From: an uncultured Clostridia bacterium | GTDB taxonomy: Bacteria > Bacillota > Clostridia > Christensenellales > Aristaeellaceae | DNA length: 64,000 nucleotides | Assembly: GCA_934630705.1 (NCBI GenBank) | Contig: CAKTWP010000007.1 | Coordinates: 61,879 to 125,878, forward strand | Reading direction: 5' to 3' | In this document: piece by piece, positions 17,725 to 25,480 of the stretch | Numbering within the stretch: the stretch's first letter is position 1 | How the letters are laid out: each line of letters opens with the position of its first letter | Program-made: the position numbers and the translations under genes | Notes under the pieces: model-generated | What the model was told of the DNA's origin: nothing | Databases searched by the model: none | What the model saw: only the letters and a program-made list of their open reading frames with translations

Positions 17725-18459
17725 TTACGCCTCCTTATGTTCATCCCTGGCAGGGGATTTTTCGGCTTCTATAGTAGTAGATCGATCCGGACAATCGGAA
17801 AGGGGGCATTCCTGGCAGCCCAGGCGCACGGCATGGGAGGAAAGCATCTGCTCCAGCTGCACCAGCCGGGCATACACGCCCTGAATCTTATCCAGCATGG
17901 GATCGGGCAGATCGCCATGGTTCAGGTCGATCTCCGGGCGGCCGCCGGGGCCGCGCACAATCCGCCCCGGATTGCCCACCACCGTGCACTGGGCAGGCAC
18001 ATCCTTGAGCACCACCGCCCCTGCGCCTACCTTCACATGGTTGCCCAACGTGATGGGCCCCAGCACCTTGGCCCCTGCGCCCACCACCACGTCGTCCCCC
18101 AGCGTGGGATGACGCTTGCCGGTGTCCTTGCCCGTGCCGCCCAGGGTCACGCCCTGGTAAAGGGTTACGTTTTTGCCCAGCACCGCCGTTTCCCCGATCA
18201 CCACGCCGGTGCCATGATCAATAAACAGGCCTTCGCCAATCTGCGCGCCGGGATGAATATCAATGCCGGTCAGACGCTTGGTGCGGGCGCTGATGAGCCG
18301 CGCCCAGAAGAAATGGCCCTTTTCATAGGCGCGATGGGCCCGGCGATGGCGGCGCACCGCGCGAAACCCCGGATAGCAGAAAACCACCTCCGCCCGGCTA
18401 TGCACCGCCGGATCCCGGGCCAGCACTGCGTCAATATCCCGTTTCAGGGAGTCAAACAA
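17725..18459 (-). CDS. cysE: Serine O-acetyltransferase
   Basis: 244 residues; makes O-acetylserine for cysteine synthesis. The left-handed beta-helix hexapeptide repeats are clear, with the catalytic block DIHPGAQIGEGLFIDHGTGV near residue 91 and GVTLGGTGKDTGKRHPT near residue 126. After the helix there is an unusual ~50-residue tail with CQECPLSDCPD, four cysteines that could bind a metal or sense redox state. The start appears to be TTG at 18459, spaced from GGAGGGGG. Heads the cysE-cysS operon. Confidence 0.93.
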   Translation of the reverse strand: MFDSLKRDIDAVLARDPAVHSRAEVVFCYPGFRAVRRHRRAHRAYEKGHFFWARLISARTKRLTGIDIHPGAQIGEGLFIDHGTGVVIGETAVLGKNVTLYQGVTLGGTGKDTGKRHPTLGDDVVVGAGAKVLGPITLGNHVKVGAGAVVLKDVPAQCTVVGNPGRIVRGPGGRPEIDLNHGDLPDPMLDKIQGVYARLVQLEQMLSSHAVRLGCQECPLSDCPDRSTTIEAEKSPARDEHKEA

Positions 18460-18706
18460 CGCCCTCGATCCCCCTCCGTTTTTTAATCAAAAAGCGCCTG
18501 TCTCCCTTCAGAGAAACAGCGCGCTGCAATCCACTCTTACTTTGCCTGGAACATCGCCTTAACGCGGCGGCACGGCGAAGGATACTCATCCTCTTCCCCT
18601 TCGCGGCTCCCGGGCGCACTGCCTGAGCGTTCGGGACGCGCTTCCAGCCTTTGACGCGCCCTCTCTTTTCCCGCCGGTTCAGGCTTCTTTCCCGTTCCCT
18701 GCCATA
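18460..18706 (-). promoter_or_regulatory. Probable cysteine T-box leader of cysE-cysS
   Basis: The ~245-nt untranslated leader ends with an intrinsic terminator (18494-18522, GCGCTGTTTCTC paired with GAGACAGGCGC with one bulge, then a T run). Overlapping it is a T-box-like antiterminator: AGAG, bulge TGGATTG, small stem CAG-CGCG-CTG, then TTT-CTCT. The bulge's TGGA would pair with the UCCA end of tRNA-Cys, whose discriminator base is U. A TGC (Cys) triplet occurs in the upstream stem region. The bulge departs from the usual TGGNACC, so I hold this as probable. Confidence 0.55.
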
Positions 18707-18710
18707 CCTT

Positions 18711-18739
18711 ATTATATGCACCCGCCCCGAAAATGTCAA
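18711..18739 (-). promoter_or_regulatory. Promoter of cysE leader
   Basis: Perfect sigma-70/SigA hexamers TTGACA and TATAAT with a 17-bp spacer, read on the minus strand. Confidence 0.85.
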
Positions 18740-18829
18740 CCGGATGGGCGGGCAGACGGGGATGATAATTTGCGGGGGAACAAGCCCCTATACGTTAGGA
18801 GTGCACCTCTCGCATAAATCTATATCCTT

Positions 18830-19432
18830 ATGTTCACACTATCCCCAAAGGCGGTGGGGCGCGTGGCGTGGGTAGGGATTGCGGCGTATTTGCTGCTGAT
18901 TGCGCCGATTGGGCTGGGGCTGTCGGCGGAGATTGCGGGGATGGAGAGCGGATGCGTGGCCGCAGTGCGGGTGTGGGGCGTGCGCGTGCAGGTGCGCTTT
19001 CGTCTGGGCCGGGATGCGGCGGGCCGCCTGCGTCTGCTGTCTTCCCGGGCGGGCAGGCCGGAGCGGCAGACCCGCGGCCATGGCCCGGCGCTGCTGCGCG
19101 TCCTTAGCGCTGTTGCCAAAGGAGATAAAGCCCGGCTGCTGCTGCAAAAGGGCATTTCCCTGCGTCAGCTCCGCATCCGCGCCGTGATCGGCGGCCGGGA
19201 CGCCGCCCGCGTGGCCCAGATGACCGGCCTGTTTTCCGCATTGTGCGCCTGCGCCCCTGGCCTGGACGCGTCCCTGCGCCCCGATTTTCAGGGGAAGACC
19301 CGCATCCATATCCACTGTATAGCCTGCACCCGCCTGGGAACCCTATTGGCAGCATGCGCCCTGGGAGCGCTCAGCTTCCTGCGGGCGGGGAAAAAGGAGG
19401 AACCAGCATGGATCATCCCATCGGACACCTGA
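18830..19432 (+). CDS. DUF2953-like protein
   Basis: 200 residues with a hydrophobic N-terminal segment (AWVGIAAYLLLIAPIGLGL) and a basic, Arg-rich body. Composition and position directly before gerW/ytfJ match the DUF2953 (YtfI) family found with spore genes. The start is uncertain: ATG at 18830 has no good ribosome site, and an in-frame GTG a few codons in would also work. Its 3' end overlaps the start of the next gene by 25 bp. Confidence 0.65.
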   Translation: MFTLSPKAVGRVAWVGIAAYLLLIAPIGLGLSAEIAGMESGCVAAVRVWGVRVQVRFRLGRDAAGRLRLLSSRAGRPERQTRGHGPALLRVLSAVAKGDKARLLLQKGISLRQLRIRAVIGGRDAARVAQMTGLFSALCACAPGLDASLRPDFQGKTRIHIHCIACTRLGTLLAACALGALSFLRAGKKEEPAWIIPSDT

Positions 19433-19809
19433 TGCAAACCACCCTGGAAAATATCAAGGACATGGTAGATGTGAACACGGTGGTCGGCGAGCCCATCGCC
19501 GCCGGGAACGGCGCCACCATCATCCCCATTTCCAAGGTTAGCTTCGGCTTTGTGGCCGGGGGCGGCGAATATGATACGCCCCGCCAGCCCGGCCCGGAAA
19601 GTCTGCCCTTCGCCGGGGGCTCGGGGGCAGGGGTGTCGGTGCAGCCGGTGGGGTTTCTGGTGGTGGGGGCGGACGGGGTGAAAATGCTCCCCGCGCAGCA
19701 CATCACCGCCTGGGAGCGGGCGGTGAACTGCGCGCCGCAGCTGCTGGAGGATATTAAATCCCTGTTTGCCAAGCCCGCCGAGCCTGCCCCGGAGGGAAAA
19801 ATGCCATGA
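19408..19809 (+). CDS. ytfJ: GerW/YtfJ-family sporulation protein
   Basis: 133 residues. The motif HPIGHLMQTTLENIKDMVDV then VVGEPIAAGNGATIIPISKV and a glycine-rich segment FAGGSGAGVSVQPVGFLVV are diagnostic of GerW/YtfJ. In Bacillus the protein is needed for proper spore germination, so the organism probably comes from a spore-forming lineage (inference). ATG at 19408 follows AAGGAGG. Followed with 4-bp overlap by the carboxypeptidase gene. Confidence 0.92.
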   Translation: MDHPIGHLMQTTLENIKDMVDVNTVVGEPIAAGNGATIIPISKVSFGFVAGGGEYDTPRQPGPESLPFAGGSGAGVSVQPVGFLVVGADGVKMLPAQHITAWERAVNCAPQLLEDIKSLFAKPAEPAPEGKMP

Positions 19810-20912
19810 AAAGAATGCTGGCGGGGCTTTTCATCGGGGCCGTTCTCCTGTATAATGGATGTGCGCTGGCGGAGACGGATGCGAAATCCGCCATCCTGAT
19901 GGAGGCGAAAACAGGGCGCATCCTCTATGCGCAAAACGCGCATGAAGCGCTGCCCATGGCCTCTACCACCAAGATCATGACCGCGCTGCTGGCCCTGGAA
20001 AAGGGCGATCTGACCCAGCATGTTACCACCGGGCCCAACGCCTTTGGCGTGCCGGGCACCAGCATTTATCTTGCCCAGGGCGAACAGCTGACGCTGGAGG
20101 ACATGCTCTATGGCCTGATGCTTTCCAGCGGAAACGACGCGGCGGTGGCCATCGCGGAGCATATCGGCGGCACGGTGCCCGATTTCTGCCGGATGATGAC
20201 GGAGCGGGCCGCGGCCCTGGGCTGCGAAAACACCGTGTTTTCCACGCCCCATGGTCTGCCTGCGCAAAACCATCATACCACCGCCTATGATCTGGCGCTG
20301 ATCACCCGGGCGGCGCTGGCGATGCCGTCCTTTCGGCAGATCGTATCCACCCAGCGGGCGTCCATCCCCTGGGCGGGGCATGATTACGACCGGGTGCTGA
20401 CCAATAAAAATAAGCTCCTTTCCTCCTATCCCGGGGCCATCGGCGTGAAAACCGGCTATACCAAGGCCGCCGGGCGCTGCCTGGCGTTTGCCGCGGAGCG
20501 GGAGGGGATGACCCTCATCGGCGTGGTGCTCCATTGCCCGGACTGGTTCAATCAGGCCGCGGCGCTGCTGGATTGGGGCTTTGATCACTGGCAGATGGTC
20601 ACGCTTCTGGCCGAGGGGGAAACAGTGCGGCAGGTGCCGGTGGATCACGGGGCAAAGGCACAGGTGGCGGTGGTAACCGGGGCTGATCTGGCCGCGCCGG
20701 TGGGCGTGAATGCCTGGCCCGATCTTTTGATCGAGCTGCCTTCCTCCCTCCCTGCGGGGATTCAGGTGGGGCAGCAGGTGGGCTGGGCGCGGCTGACGGA
20801 CGGAGGCGAAACGCTGCTGACCGTGCCGCTGCTGGCCGGGGAATCCGTGCCGGAGCGCTCCTTTCTCTGGAGTGCCGGGCGTGCCCTCGGGCTCTGGCTC
20901 CTGTGCCCCTGA
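19806..20912 (+). CDS. D-alanyl-D-alanine carboxypeptidase, DacF-like (C-terminus probably frameshifted)
   Basis: 368 residues, penicillin-binding carboxypeptidase that trims peptidoglycan stem peptides. Signal peptide, then the catalytic SxxK (S53-TTK56), SGN (108-110) and KTG (VKTGYT, near 214) motifs, then the PBP5-like C-terminal domain. Translation stops at 20910-20912 just after GLWLLCP. The +1 frame continues to a stop at 20989 and encodes a textbook C-terminal anchor (YVALGAWMALGLGVWLW followed by QLRRA). A frameshift near the 3' end, real or from sequencing, is likely. Position beside gerW suggests a spore-cortex or cell-wall role. Confidence 0.92.
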   Translation: MKRMLAGLFIGAVLLYNGCALAETDAKSAILMEAKTGRILYAQNAHEALPMASTTKIMTALLALEKGDLTQHVTTGPNAFGVPGTSIYLAQGEQLTLEDMLYGLMLSSGNDAAVAIAEHIGGTVPDFCRMMTERAAALGCENTVFSTPHGLPAQNHHTTAYDLALITRAALAMPSFRQIVSTQRASIPWAGHDYDRVLTNKNKLLSSYPGAIGVKTGYTKAAGRCLAFAAEREGMTLIGVVLHCPDWFNQAAALLDWGFDHWQMVTLLAEGETVRQVPVDHGAKAQVAVVTGADLAAPVGVNAWPDLLIELPSSLPAGIQVGQQVGWARLTDGGETLLTVPLLAGESVPERSFLWSAGRALGLWLLCP

Positions 20913-21026
20913 GGCAGGGCAATATGTCGCCCTGGGGGCCTGGATGGCCCTGGGGCTGGGCGTATGGCTCTGGCAACTGAGGCGGGCATGAGCCCTGCAA
21001 AAGATAACCTTGATGAAGGAGAACCT

Positions 21027-21734
21027 ATGCGACTGCAAAAATACATGGCCGAATGCGGCGTGGCCAGCCGCCGTCGGGCAGAAGAAATGATTCTGGAAGG
21101 CAAGGTGTCCGTCAACGGCGTGGTCATCTCGCAGATGGGCGTGCAGGTGGAGGACGGGGACGAGGTGCGGGTGGAAGGAAAGCTCATCCGCCCCGAGGCA
21201 CAGAAGCGGTACGTGATGTATCATAAGCCTGCCGGGGAAGTGACCACCGTGTCCGATCCCGAGGGCCGGGCCGCGGTGCTGGATCATTTCCGGGATTACC
21301 CTGTGCGGCTGTATCCCGTAGGCCGGCTGGATTATGACAGCGAGGGCCTGCTGCTGCTCACCAACGACGGCGCGCTCACCGAGCGGATGCTCCATCCCAG
21401 CCATCTGGTGGAAAAGACCTATCTGGCCCGGGTGACAGGGCAGGTGTCCATGGACAGTGTGCGCCAGCTTCGCGCCGGCGTGATGCTGGACGATCATAAG
21501 ACCGCGCCGGCCAAGGTTCGCATCATCAAAGAAGAAACCTTTGCCACCGTGGTGCTGGTGACCATCCATGAGGGGCGGAACCGGCAGGTACGGCGGATGT
21601 TTGAAGCGCTGGGCCATCGGGTTTTGCAGCTGCGGCGGGTGAAGTTTGGCCCGCTGGAGCTGGGCGATCTGCCCCGGGGCCAATGGCGGGAGTTGACGGC
21701 GGAGGAAGTGCGCCGGCTCCACGCCTGCCTGTGA
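21027..21734 (+). CDS. rluB: 23S rRNA pseudouridine synthase, RluB family
   Basis: 235 residues. An N-terminal S4 RNA-binding domain (LQKYMAECGVASRRRAEEMI) is followed by the catalytic domain with GRLDYDSEGLLLLTNDG, whose Asp is the nucleophile, and the C-terminal EGRNRQVRRMFEALGH block. The family modifies helix 89 of 23S rRNA. ATG at 21027 has GAAGGAG; the longer frame from 20964 overlaps the likely carboxypeptidase anchor. Confidence 0.94.
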   Translation: MRLQKYMAECGVASRRRAEEMILEGKVSVNGVVISQMGVQVEDGDEVRVEGKLIRPEAQKRYVMYHKPAGEVTTVSDPEGRAAVLDHFRDYPVRLYPVGRLDYDSEGLLLLTNDGALTERMLHPSHLVEKTYLARVTGQVSMDSVRQLRAGVMLDDHKTAPAKVRIIKEETFATVVLVTIHEGRNRQVRRMFEALGHRVLQLRRVKFGPLELGDLPRGQWRELTAEEVRRLHACL

Positions 21735-21749
21735 TCGGGGGCGAGGGGG

Positions 21750-22316
21750 ATGAGCTATCTGCTGCGCTCGGCCCGGTTTCTGGCCGCGGAGGTGCTGGAA
21801 AAGGCCATCCGGCCGGGAGATACCGTAATCGACGCCACCATGGGCAACGGCCATGACACCCTCACGCTGTGTTCTCTGGTGGGGGAAAGCGGGCATGTGA
21901 TTGCCTTTGACGTGCAGCCTGCAGCCGTGGAAAACACCCGTCAGCGCCTGCTGGAGGCGGGGATGCTTTCCCGGGCGGCGCTGCATTGCCTGGGCCATGA
22001 GCATATGGCGGAGGTGGTTGCAGGCCCGGTGGACGCTGTTGTGTTTAATCTGGGCTGGCTGCCCGGCGGGAATAAGACCGTCACCACCCACTGGGAAACC
22101 ACGAAAACGGCGGTGGAAGCGGCGCTTGCGCTGCTGCGGCCGCTGGGGGTGCTGGTGATCTGCGCCTATCCCGGCCATGCCGAGGGCGATCGGGAGCGAA
22201 ACGCCCTGGCTTCCCTGCTTGCGCAATTGCCGCCGCAGGGGTATAATGTGCTGTGTCAGAAATTTCTGAACGCGGGGCCCGGCGCCCCGGAATGTTTTGT
22301 GATCCAACGGCAATAA
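21750..22316 (+). CDS. mnmM: SAM-dependent methyltransferase MnmM (YtqB family)
   Basis: 188 residues, Rossmann-type methyltransferase. The SAM-binding motif VIDATMGNGHDTLTL near residue 27 and the family-specific VFNLGWLPGGNKTVTTH near residue 92 identify the YtqB group, reported to methylate the wobble uridine side chain of tRNA. Starts 15 bp after rluB, so probably co-transcribed with it. Confidence 0.9.
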   Translation: MSYLLRSARFLAAEVLEKAIRPGDTVIDATMGNGHDTLTLCSLVGESGHVIAFDVQPAAVENTRQRLLEAGMLSRAALHCLGHEHMAEVVAGPVDAVVFNLGWLPGGNKTVTTHWETTKTAVEAALALLRPLGVLVICAYPGHAEGDRERNALASLLAQLPPQGYNVLCQKFLNAGPGAPECFVIQRQ

Positions 22317-22342
22317 ACATCATACAAAGGAGGATTTTCATT

Positions 22343-23308
22343 ATGAAGCTGTCTGTTCTGGCTGTGGCGCTGGCTGATCGGCCGCTGGCCGACGCGCTGC
22401 AATTTCTCAAGGAACGGGGGGTGCAGCAGGTGGAGGTGGGCTGCGGCGGCTATCCCGGCAAGGCCCATTGCGATCCCGCCGTGCTGCTGAACGATCCGAA
22501 GAAGCTCCAGGCATTTAAGGACACCTTTGCCCGCTCCGGCCTGACCATTTCCGCCCTGTCCGCCCATGGCAATGCGGTGCATCCCGTGCCCGAAATTGCC
22601 AAGGCATATCACGAGGATTTTGTGAACGCCGTGCTCCTGGCCGAAAAGCTGGGCGTGGATCGGGTGGTCACCTTCTCCGGCTGCCCCGGCGGCTCCCCCG
22701 CCGATCGCCAGCCCAACTGGGTCACCTGCGCCTGGCCGCCGGAATATCAGGAAATCAAGAAGTATCAGTGGGAAGATGTGCTGCTGCCCTACTGGGATAA
22801 GACTGCGGCCTTCGCCCGGGAGCATGGCATCAACAAGATCGCTTTTGAAATGCATCCCGGCTTCTGCGTTTATAATCCCGAAACCATGCTGCGCATCCGT
22901 GCCGCCATTGGCGATACCCTGGGCGCCAATTTCGATCCCAGCCACCTGTTCTGGCAGGGCATTGATCCCGTCCGCGCCATCCGGCAGCTGGGCGACGCCA
23001 TCTATTTCTTCCATGCCAAGGATACGGCGCTGGACGAGCAGAACGTGGCCGTGAACGGCGTGCTGGATTCCAAGCATTTCTCCGATGTGAAGAACCGTTC
23101 CTGGGTGTTCCGCACCATTGGCTACGGCCACGATGCGAAGGTCTGGAAGGACATGATGAGCGCCCTGCGCATTGTGGGCTACGATGGCCCCATCTCCATC
23201 GAGCATGAAGACGGCCTGATGAGCGGCGAGGAAGGCCTGAGCAAGGCCATCAAGTTCCTTCAGGACGTGCTGATGTTTGAAGATCCCGGCGAGATGTACT
23301 GGGCATAA
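22343..23308 (+). CDS. Sugar phosphate isomerase/epimerase-like TIM-barrel protein
   Basis: 321 residues of the xylose-isomerase-like TIM barrel superfamily. Metal-site residues are visible: HGNAVHP near residue 75, FEMHPGFCV with Glu/His near residue 171, NFDPSHLFWQG near 196 and HAKDTALDEQN near 225. Close relatives act on myo-inositol derivatives or keto-sugars; the actual substrate is unknown. ATG at 22343 follows AAAGGAGG, inside a longer frame that overlaps mnmM. Confidence 0.88.
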   Translation: MKLSVLAVALADRPLADALQFLKERGVQQVEVGCGGYPGKAHCDPAVLLNDPKKLQAFKDTFARSGLTISALSAHGNAVHPVPEIAKAYHEDFVNAVLLAEKLGVDRVVTFSGCPGGSPADRQPNWVTCAWPPEYQEIKKYQWEDVLLPYWDKTAAFAREHGINKIAFEMHPGFCVYNPETMLRIRAAIGDTLGANFDPSHLFWQGIDPVRAIRQLGDAIYFFHAKDTALDEQNVAVNGVLDSKHFSDVKNRSWVFRTIGYGHDAKVWKDMMSALRIVGYDGPISIEHEDGLMSGEEGLSKAIKFLQDVLMFEDPGEMYWA

Positions 23309-23420
23309 CCGGGCGGCAGAAGCTCAGATGAGAGCGGGGAGGAGGCTTTTGTGTCAAACGCCCCCCTCCAACGCCCGCCCGAAAACCGATTGGGAGATAA
23401 ACAGAATTCACATTCATCCG

Positions 23421-23483
23421 CAATGCGCCCCAGATAAGGAAAGAGACGAAAACGTTTCCTTCCCCATCTGGGGGCGTTTTTTT
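23421..23483 (+). terminator. Composite repeat hairpin B acting as terminator
   Basis: Hairpin B arms CAATGCGCCCCAGAT / ATCTGGGGGCG around ~30 nt, followed by T7. A degenerate core (CCGAAAACCGATTGGGAGATAA) precedes it at ~23379. Lies after the isomerase gene and just before the padR promoter. Confidence 0.75.
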
Positions 23484-23493
23484 ATATTCCTGC

Positions 23494-23522
23494 TTGACAC
23501 ACAATACTATGTGATATATAAT
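23494..23522 (+). promoter_or_regulatory. padR promoter
   Basis: TTGACA, 17-bp spacer, TATAAT. The AT-rich spacer and -10 contain ATACTATGTGATATATAATAT, a partly symmetric sequence of the kind PadR regulators bind (autoregulation is inferred). Confidence 0.8.
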
Positions 23523-23547
23523 ATTGCTGAAAGCGAGGTGTGGCGGC

Positions 23548-23868
23548 ATGGATGGTCAGATGAAGCGCGGGCTGCTGGAAGCCTGTGTGCTGACGCTGCT
23601 GAGCCGTGGCGAGTCCTACGGCTATCAATTGATCCTGGATCTGGGCCCGGTGATGGCGATTTCGGAATCCACCCTGTATCCGGTGCTGCGGCGGCTGGAG
23701 GCCGCGGGCTGCCTGACGGTCTGCTCCCGGGAGCATAACGGCCGGCTGCGGAAATATTACAATATCACCCCCGCAGGGGCAGCGCGGATCGACGCGTTCC
23801 TGACGGAATGGGAGGAAGTCGACCGCGTGTATAGATTTATTCTGGAGGAAAAGAATCATGAGCAATAA
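23548..23868 (+). CDS. PadR-family transcriptional regulator
   Basis: 106-residue winged-helix repressor. MKRGLLEACVLTLLSRGESYGYQLI and the recognition region ISESTLYPVLRRLEAAGCL are diagnostic, and the wing has GRLRKYYNITPAG. I start it at ATG 23548, downstream of GAGGTG. First gene of an operon with a 47-residue ORF and a HAAS/DUF4097 protein, a common arrangement in Firmicutes in which PadR regulates the membrane- or surface-associated partner. Confidence 0.93.
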   Translation: MDGQMKRGLLEACVLTLLSRGESYGYQLILDLGPVMAISESTLYPVLRRLEAAGCLTVCSREHNGRLRKYYNITPAGAARIDAFLTEWEEVDRVYRFILEEKNHEQ

Positions 23869-24001
23869 AGCGCTGTTTACCGGGCCGGAGGCGGAGGACC
23901 GCCTGACGGTTCCGGGCTATGGCTACTGGGAATCCTATCTTCCCCTGGCCCTTGCCCAGGATGTGCATGTTGTAAAAGCAAAGGAGGAAAATGAGCAATG
24001 A
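23858..24001 (+). CDS. Small 47-residue ORF coupled to padR
   Basis: ATG at 23858 lies inside the last codons of padR and has an excellent site (TGGAGGAAAAG). The TGA at 23999-24001 overlaps the ATG of the next gene. The product (MSNKALFTGPEAEDRLTVP..., ending KAKEENEQ) has no recognisable domain. Its start context (GAGGAAAAGAATC then ATGAGCAAT) closely echoes its own end (GAGGAAA then ATGAGCAAT), suggesting a duplication or decay scar. It could be a real small protein or merely a coupling ORF. Confidence 0.55.
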   Translation: MSNKALFTGPEAEDRLTVPGYGYWESYLPLALAQDVHVVKAKEENEQ

Positions 24002-25158
24002 CGCGCAGCGAATATCTGCAGGCCCTGCGGGGGGCGCTGAGCTTTCTGGATGCGGCGGCGCTGGACACGGCGGTGAATTTTTATGATGAAATGATCGAAG
24101 ATCGGATGGAGGACGGCATGAGCGAGGAGGCGGCCGTGGCGTCGCTGGAAGCGCCGGAAACCATCGCCGCCAAAATGCGGGAGGAGGAGCCGCCCGCTCC
24201 GGCGGCGCAGCCCGAGGAAGGCGGCGAATCCGCGGAAGATGAAACGGGCTGGGAGAAAAAGACGGCGGTGTATCCGGCGGCGGCCATCCGCGCCGTGGCC
24301 CTGAACGCGGCCGATATGGGCGTTCATGTCCACGCCGCGCCGGGCGATCAGGCCACCCTGACTTATTACACCAGCAAGACGGATGTGTATACGCCCCAGC
24401 TGGAAAACGGCGTGCTGACGCTGGATCACGTCCGGCGGGGATCGATGGTTCTGATATTCACGGGAAAAAGCGCCATGGATGTGCTGCGGGGGCTGCTGCA
24501 GGGCACGGCCACGCCTGCCATCGAGCTGGCGCTGCCCGCCGATACCCTGGCCGACCTGACTGTCAGCACCACCAACGCGCGCATTCGGGTGGAGCAAATG
24601 GCGGCACTGTGCAGCGTGCAGCTGCACACCACCAATGGCAAGCTGGCACTGGAAAACGTGCAGTGCAAGACGCTGGAAGGCAGCACCACCAACGGCAGAC
24701 TGACGCTGCGGGGGGTGAACTGCCGCCAGAGCCTGCACATGACCGCCACTAATGGCAGCGTGAACGCTCAGGATGTGCAATCGGGAGGCGATCTGGCGCT
24801 GATTACCACCAACAGTGGCATGACTGCACAGACGCTTGCGGCTCAGGGCGGGCTGCGGCTGGAAACGAAAAACGGCGCGATTCATGCCGAAACACTGCGT
24901 GCCGGCGTGGCGGCGGAGCTGATTACCAGCAACGCGGCCGTGGACGCGGACCATGTGGATGCGCCCCGGGTGACGCTGCGCACCTCCAATGGTGCCATTC
25001 GCGGATGGCTTCCCGGCCGTCAGGCGGACTGGCAGATCGACAGCCACACTTCCTCTTACTGCGGCAACTCCCTGCCTGAATCCGCCCCCGGCAGCGGCGG
25101 ACGCGCGCTCTGCGTGCGCACCTCCAACGGCGGCATCGACGTGCGGTTTGAAAAATAA
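23998..25158 (+). CDS. HAAS (DUF1700) domain - DUF4097 beta-solenoid protein
   Basis: 386 residues. An N-terminal HAAS domain (residues 1-60: TRSEYLQALRGAL, FYDEMIEDRMEDGMSEEAAV, LEAPETIAAKM) precedes a Pro/Glu-rich linker and a long DUF4097 region of right-handed beta-solenoid-like repeats (recurring T-TTNG/TSNGAI motifs every ~20-25 residues). No membrane segment is obvious between them, unlike most relatives. PadR-HAAS-DUF4097 operons are widespread; function thought to be envelope-related signalling. ATG at 23998 overlaps the 47-residue ORF. Confidence 0.85.
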   Translation: MTRSEYLQALRGALSFLDAAALDTAVNFYDEMIEDRMEDGMSEEAAVASLEAPETIAAKMREEEPPAPAAQPEEGGESAEDETGWEKKTAVYPAAAIRAVALNAADMGVHVHAAPGDQATLTYYTSKTDVYTPQLENGVLTLDHVRRGSMVLIFTGKSAMDVLRGLLQGTATPAIELALPADTLADLTVSTTNARIRVEQMAALCSVQLHTTNGKLALENVQCKTLEGSTTNGRLTLRGVNCRQSLHMTATNGSVNAQDVQSGGDLALITTNSGMTAQTLAAQGGLRLETKNGAIHAETLRAGVAAELITSNAAVDADHVDAPRVTLRTSNGAIRGWLPGRQADWQIDSHTSSYCGNSLPESAPGSGGRALCVRTSNGGIDVRFEK

Positions 25159-25176
25159 AACAGGGAGAAACAGGCG

Positions 25177-25212
25177 AAGGGTCTTTCTTTCGAAAGAGGG
25201 AAAGGCCCTTTT
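25177..25212 (+). terminator. Terminator of padR operon
   Basis: Imperfect stem AAGGGTCTTTCTTTC / GAAAGAGGGAAAGGCCCTT followed by TTTT-rich sequence, 18 bp after the HAAS gene. Confidence 0.65.
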
Positions 25213-25350
25213 GCGTCCCTGAAGAAGCCGCAAAATTGCAGGAAAATGCGTTTGAGGCCCCCTCCGCGCAGTCCCGCTGCGCCTGGCGCGCGGTGCGCTT
25301 TCCCATATGTGTCACGGCTGTGACAGGATGGAAAAATTTCGCGGTTTTTA

Positions 25351-25393
25351 TTGCTTTTTTGGGACACTTGCGATATGATAGATATGCTATCAT
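25351..25393 (+). promoter_or_regulatory. pckA promoter overlapped by a palindrome
   Basis: TTGCTT, 17-bp spacer, TATGAT (25351-25379). A perfect inverted repeat ATGATAG-ATATG-CTATCAT (25375-25393) covers the -10, the position expected of a repressor operator. The cognate regulator is not evident in the window. Confidence 0.6.
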
Positions 25394-25480
25394 GTGGGTA
25401 GTAGGGCTTTTCCAATATAAAGGCCTCTAACCGCCCGCGCAGCAGCCAAAGAACTGTATTGAAAAGAGAGGTTGCACAAA

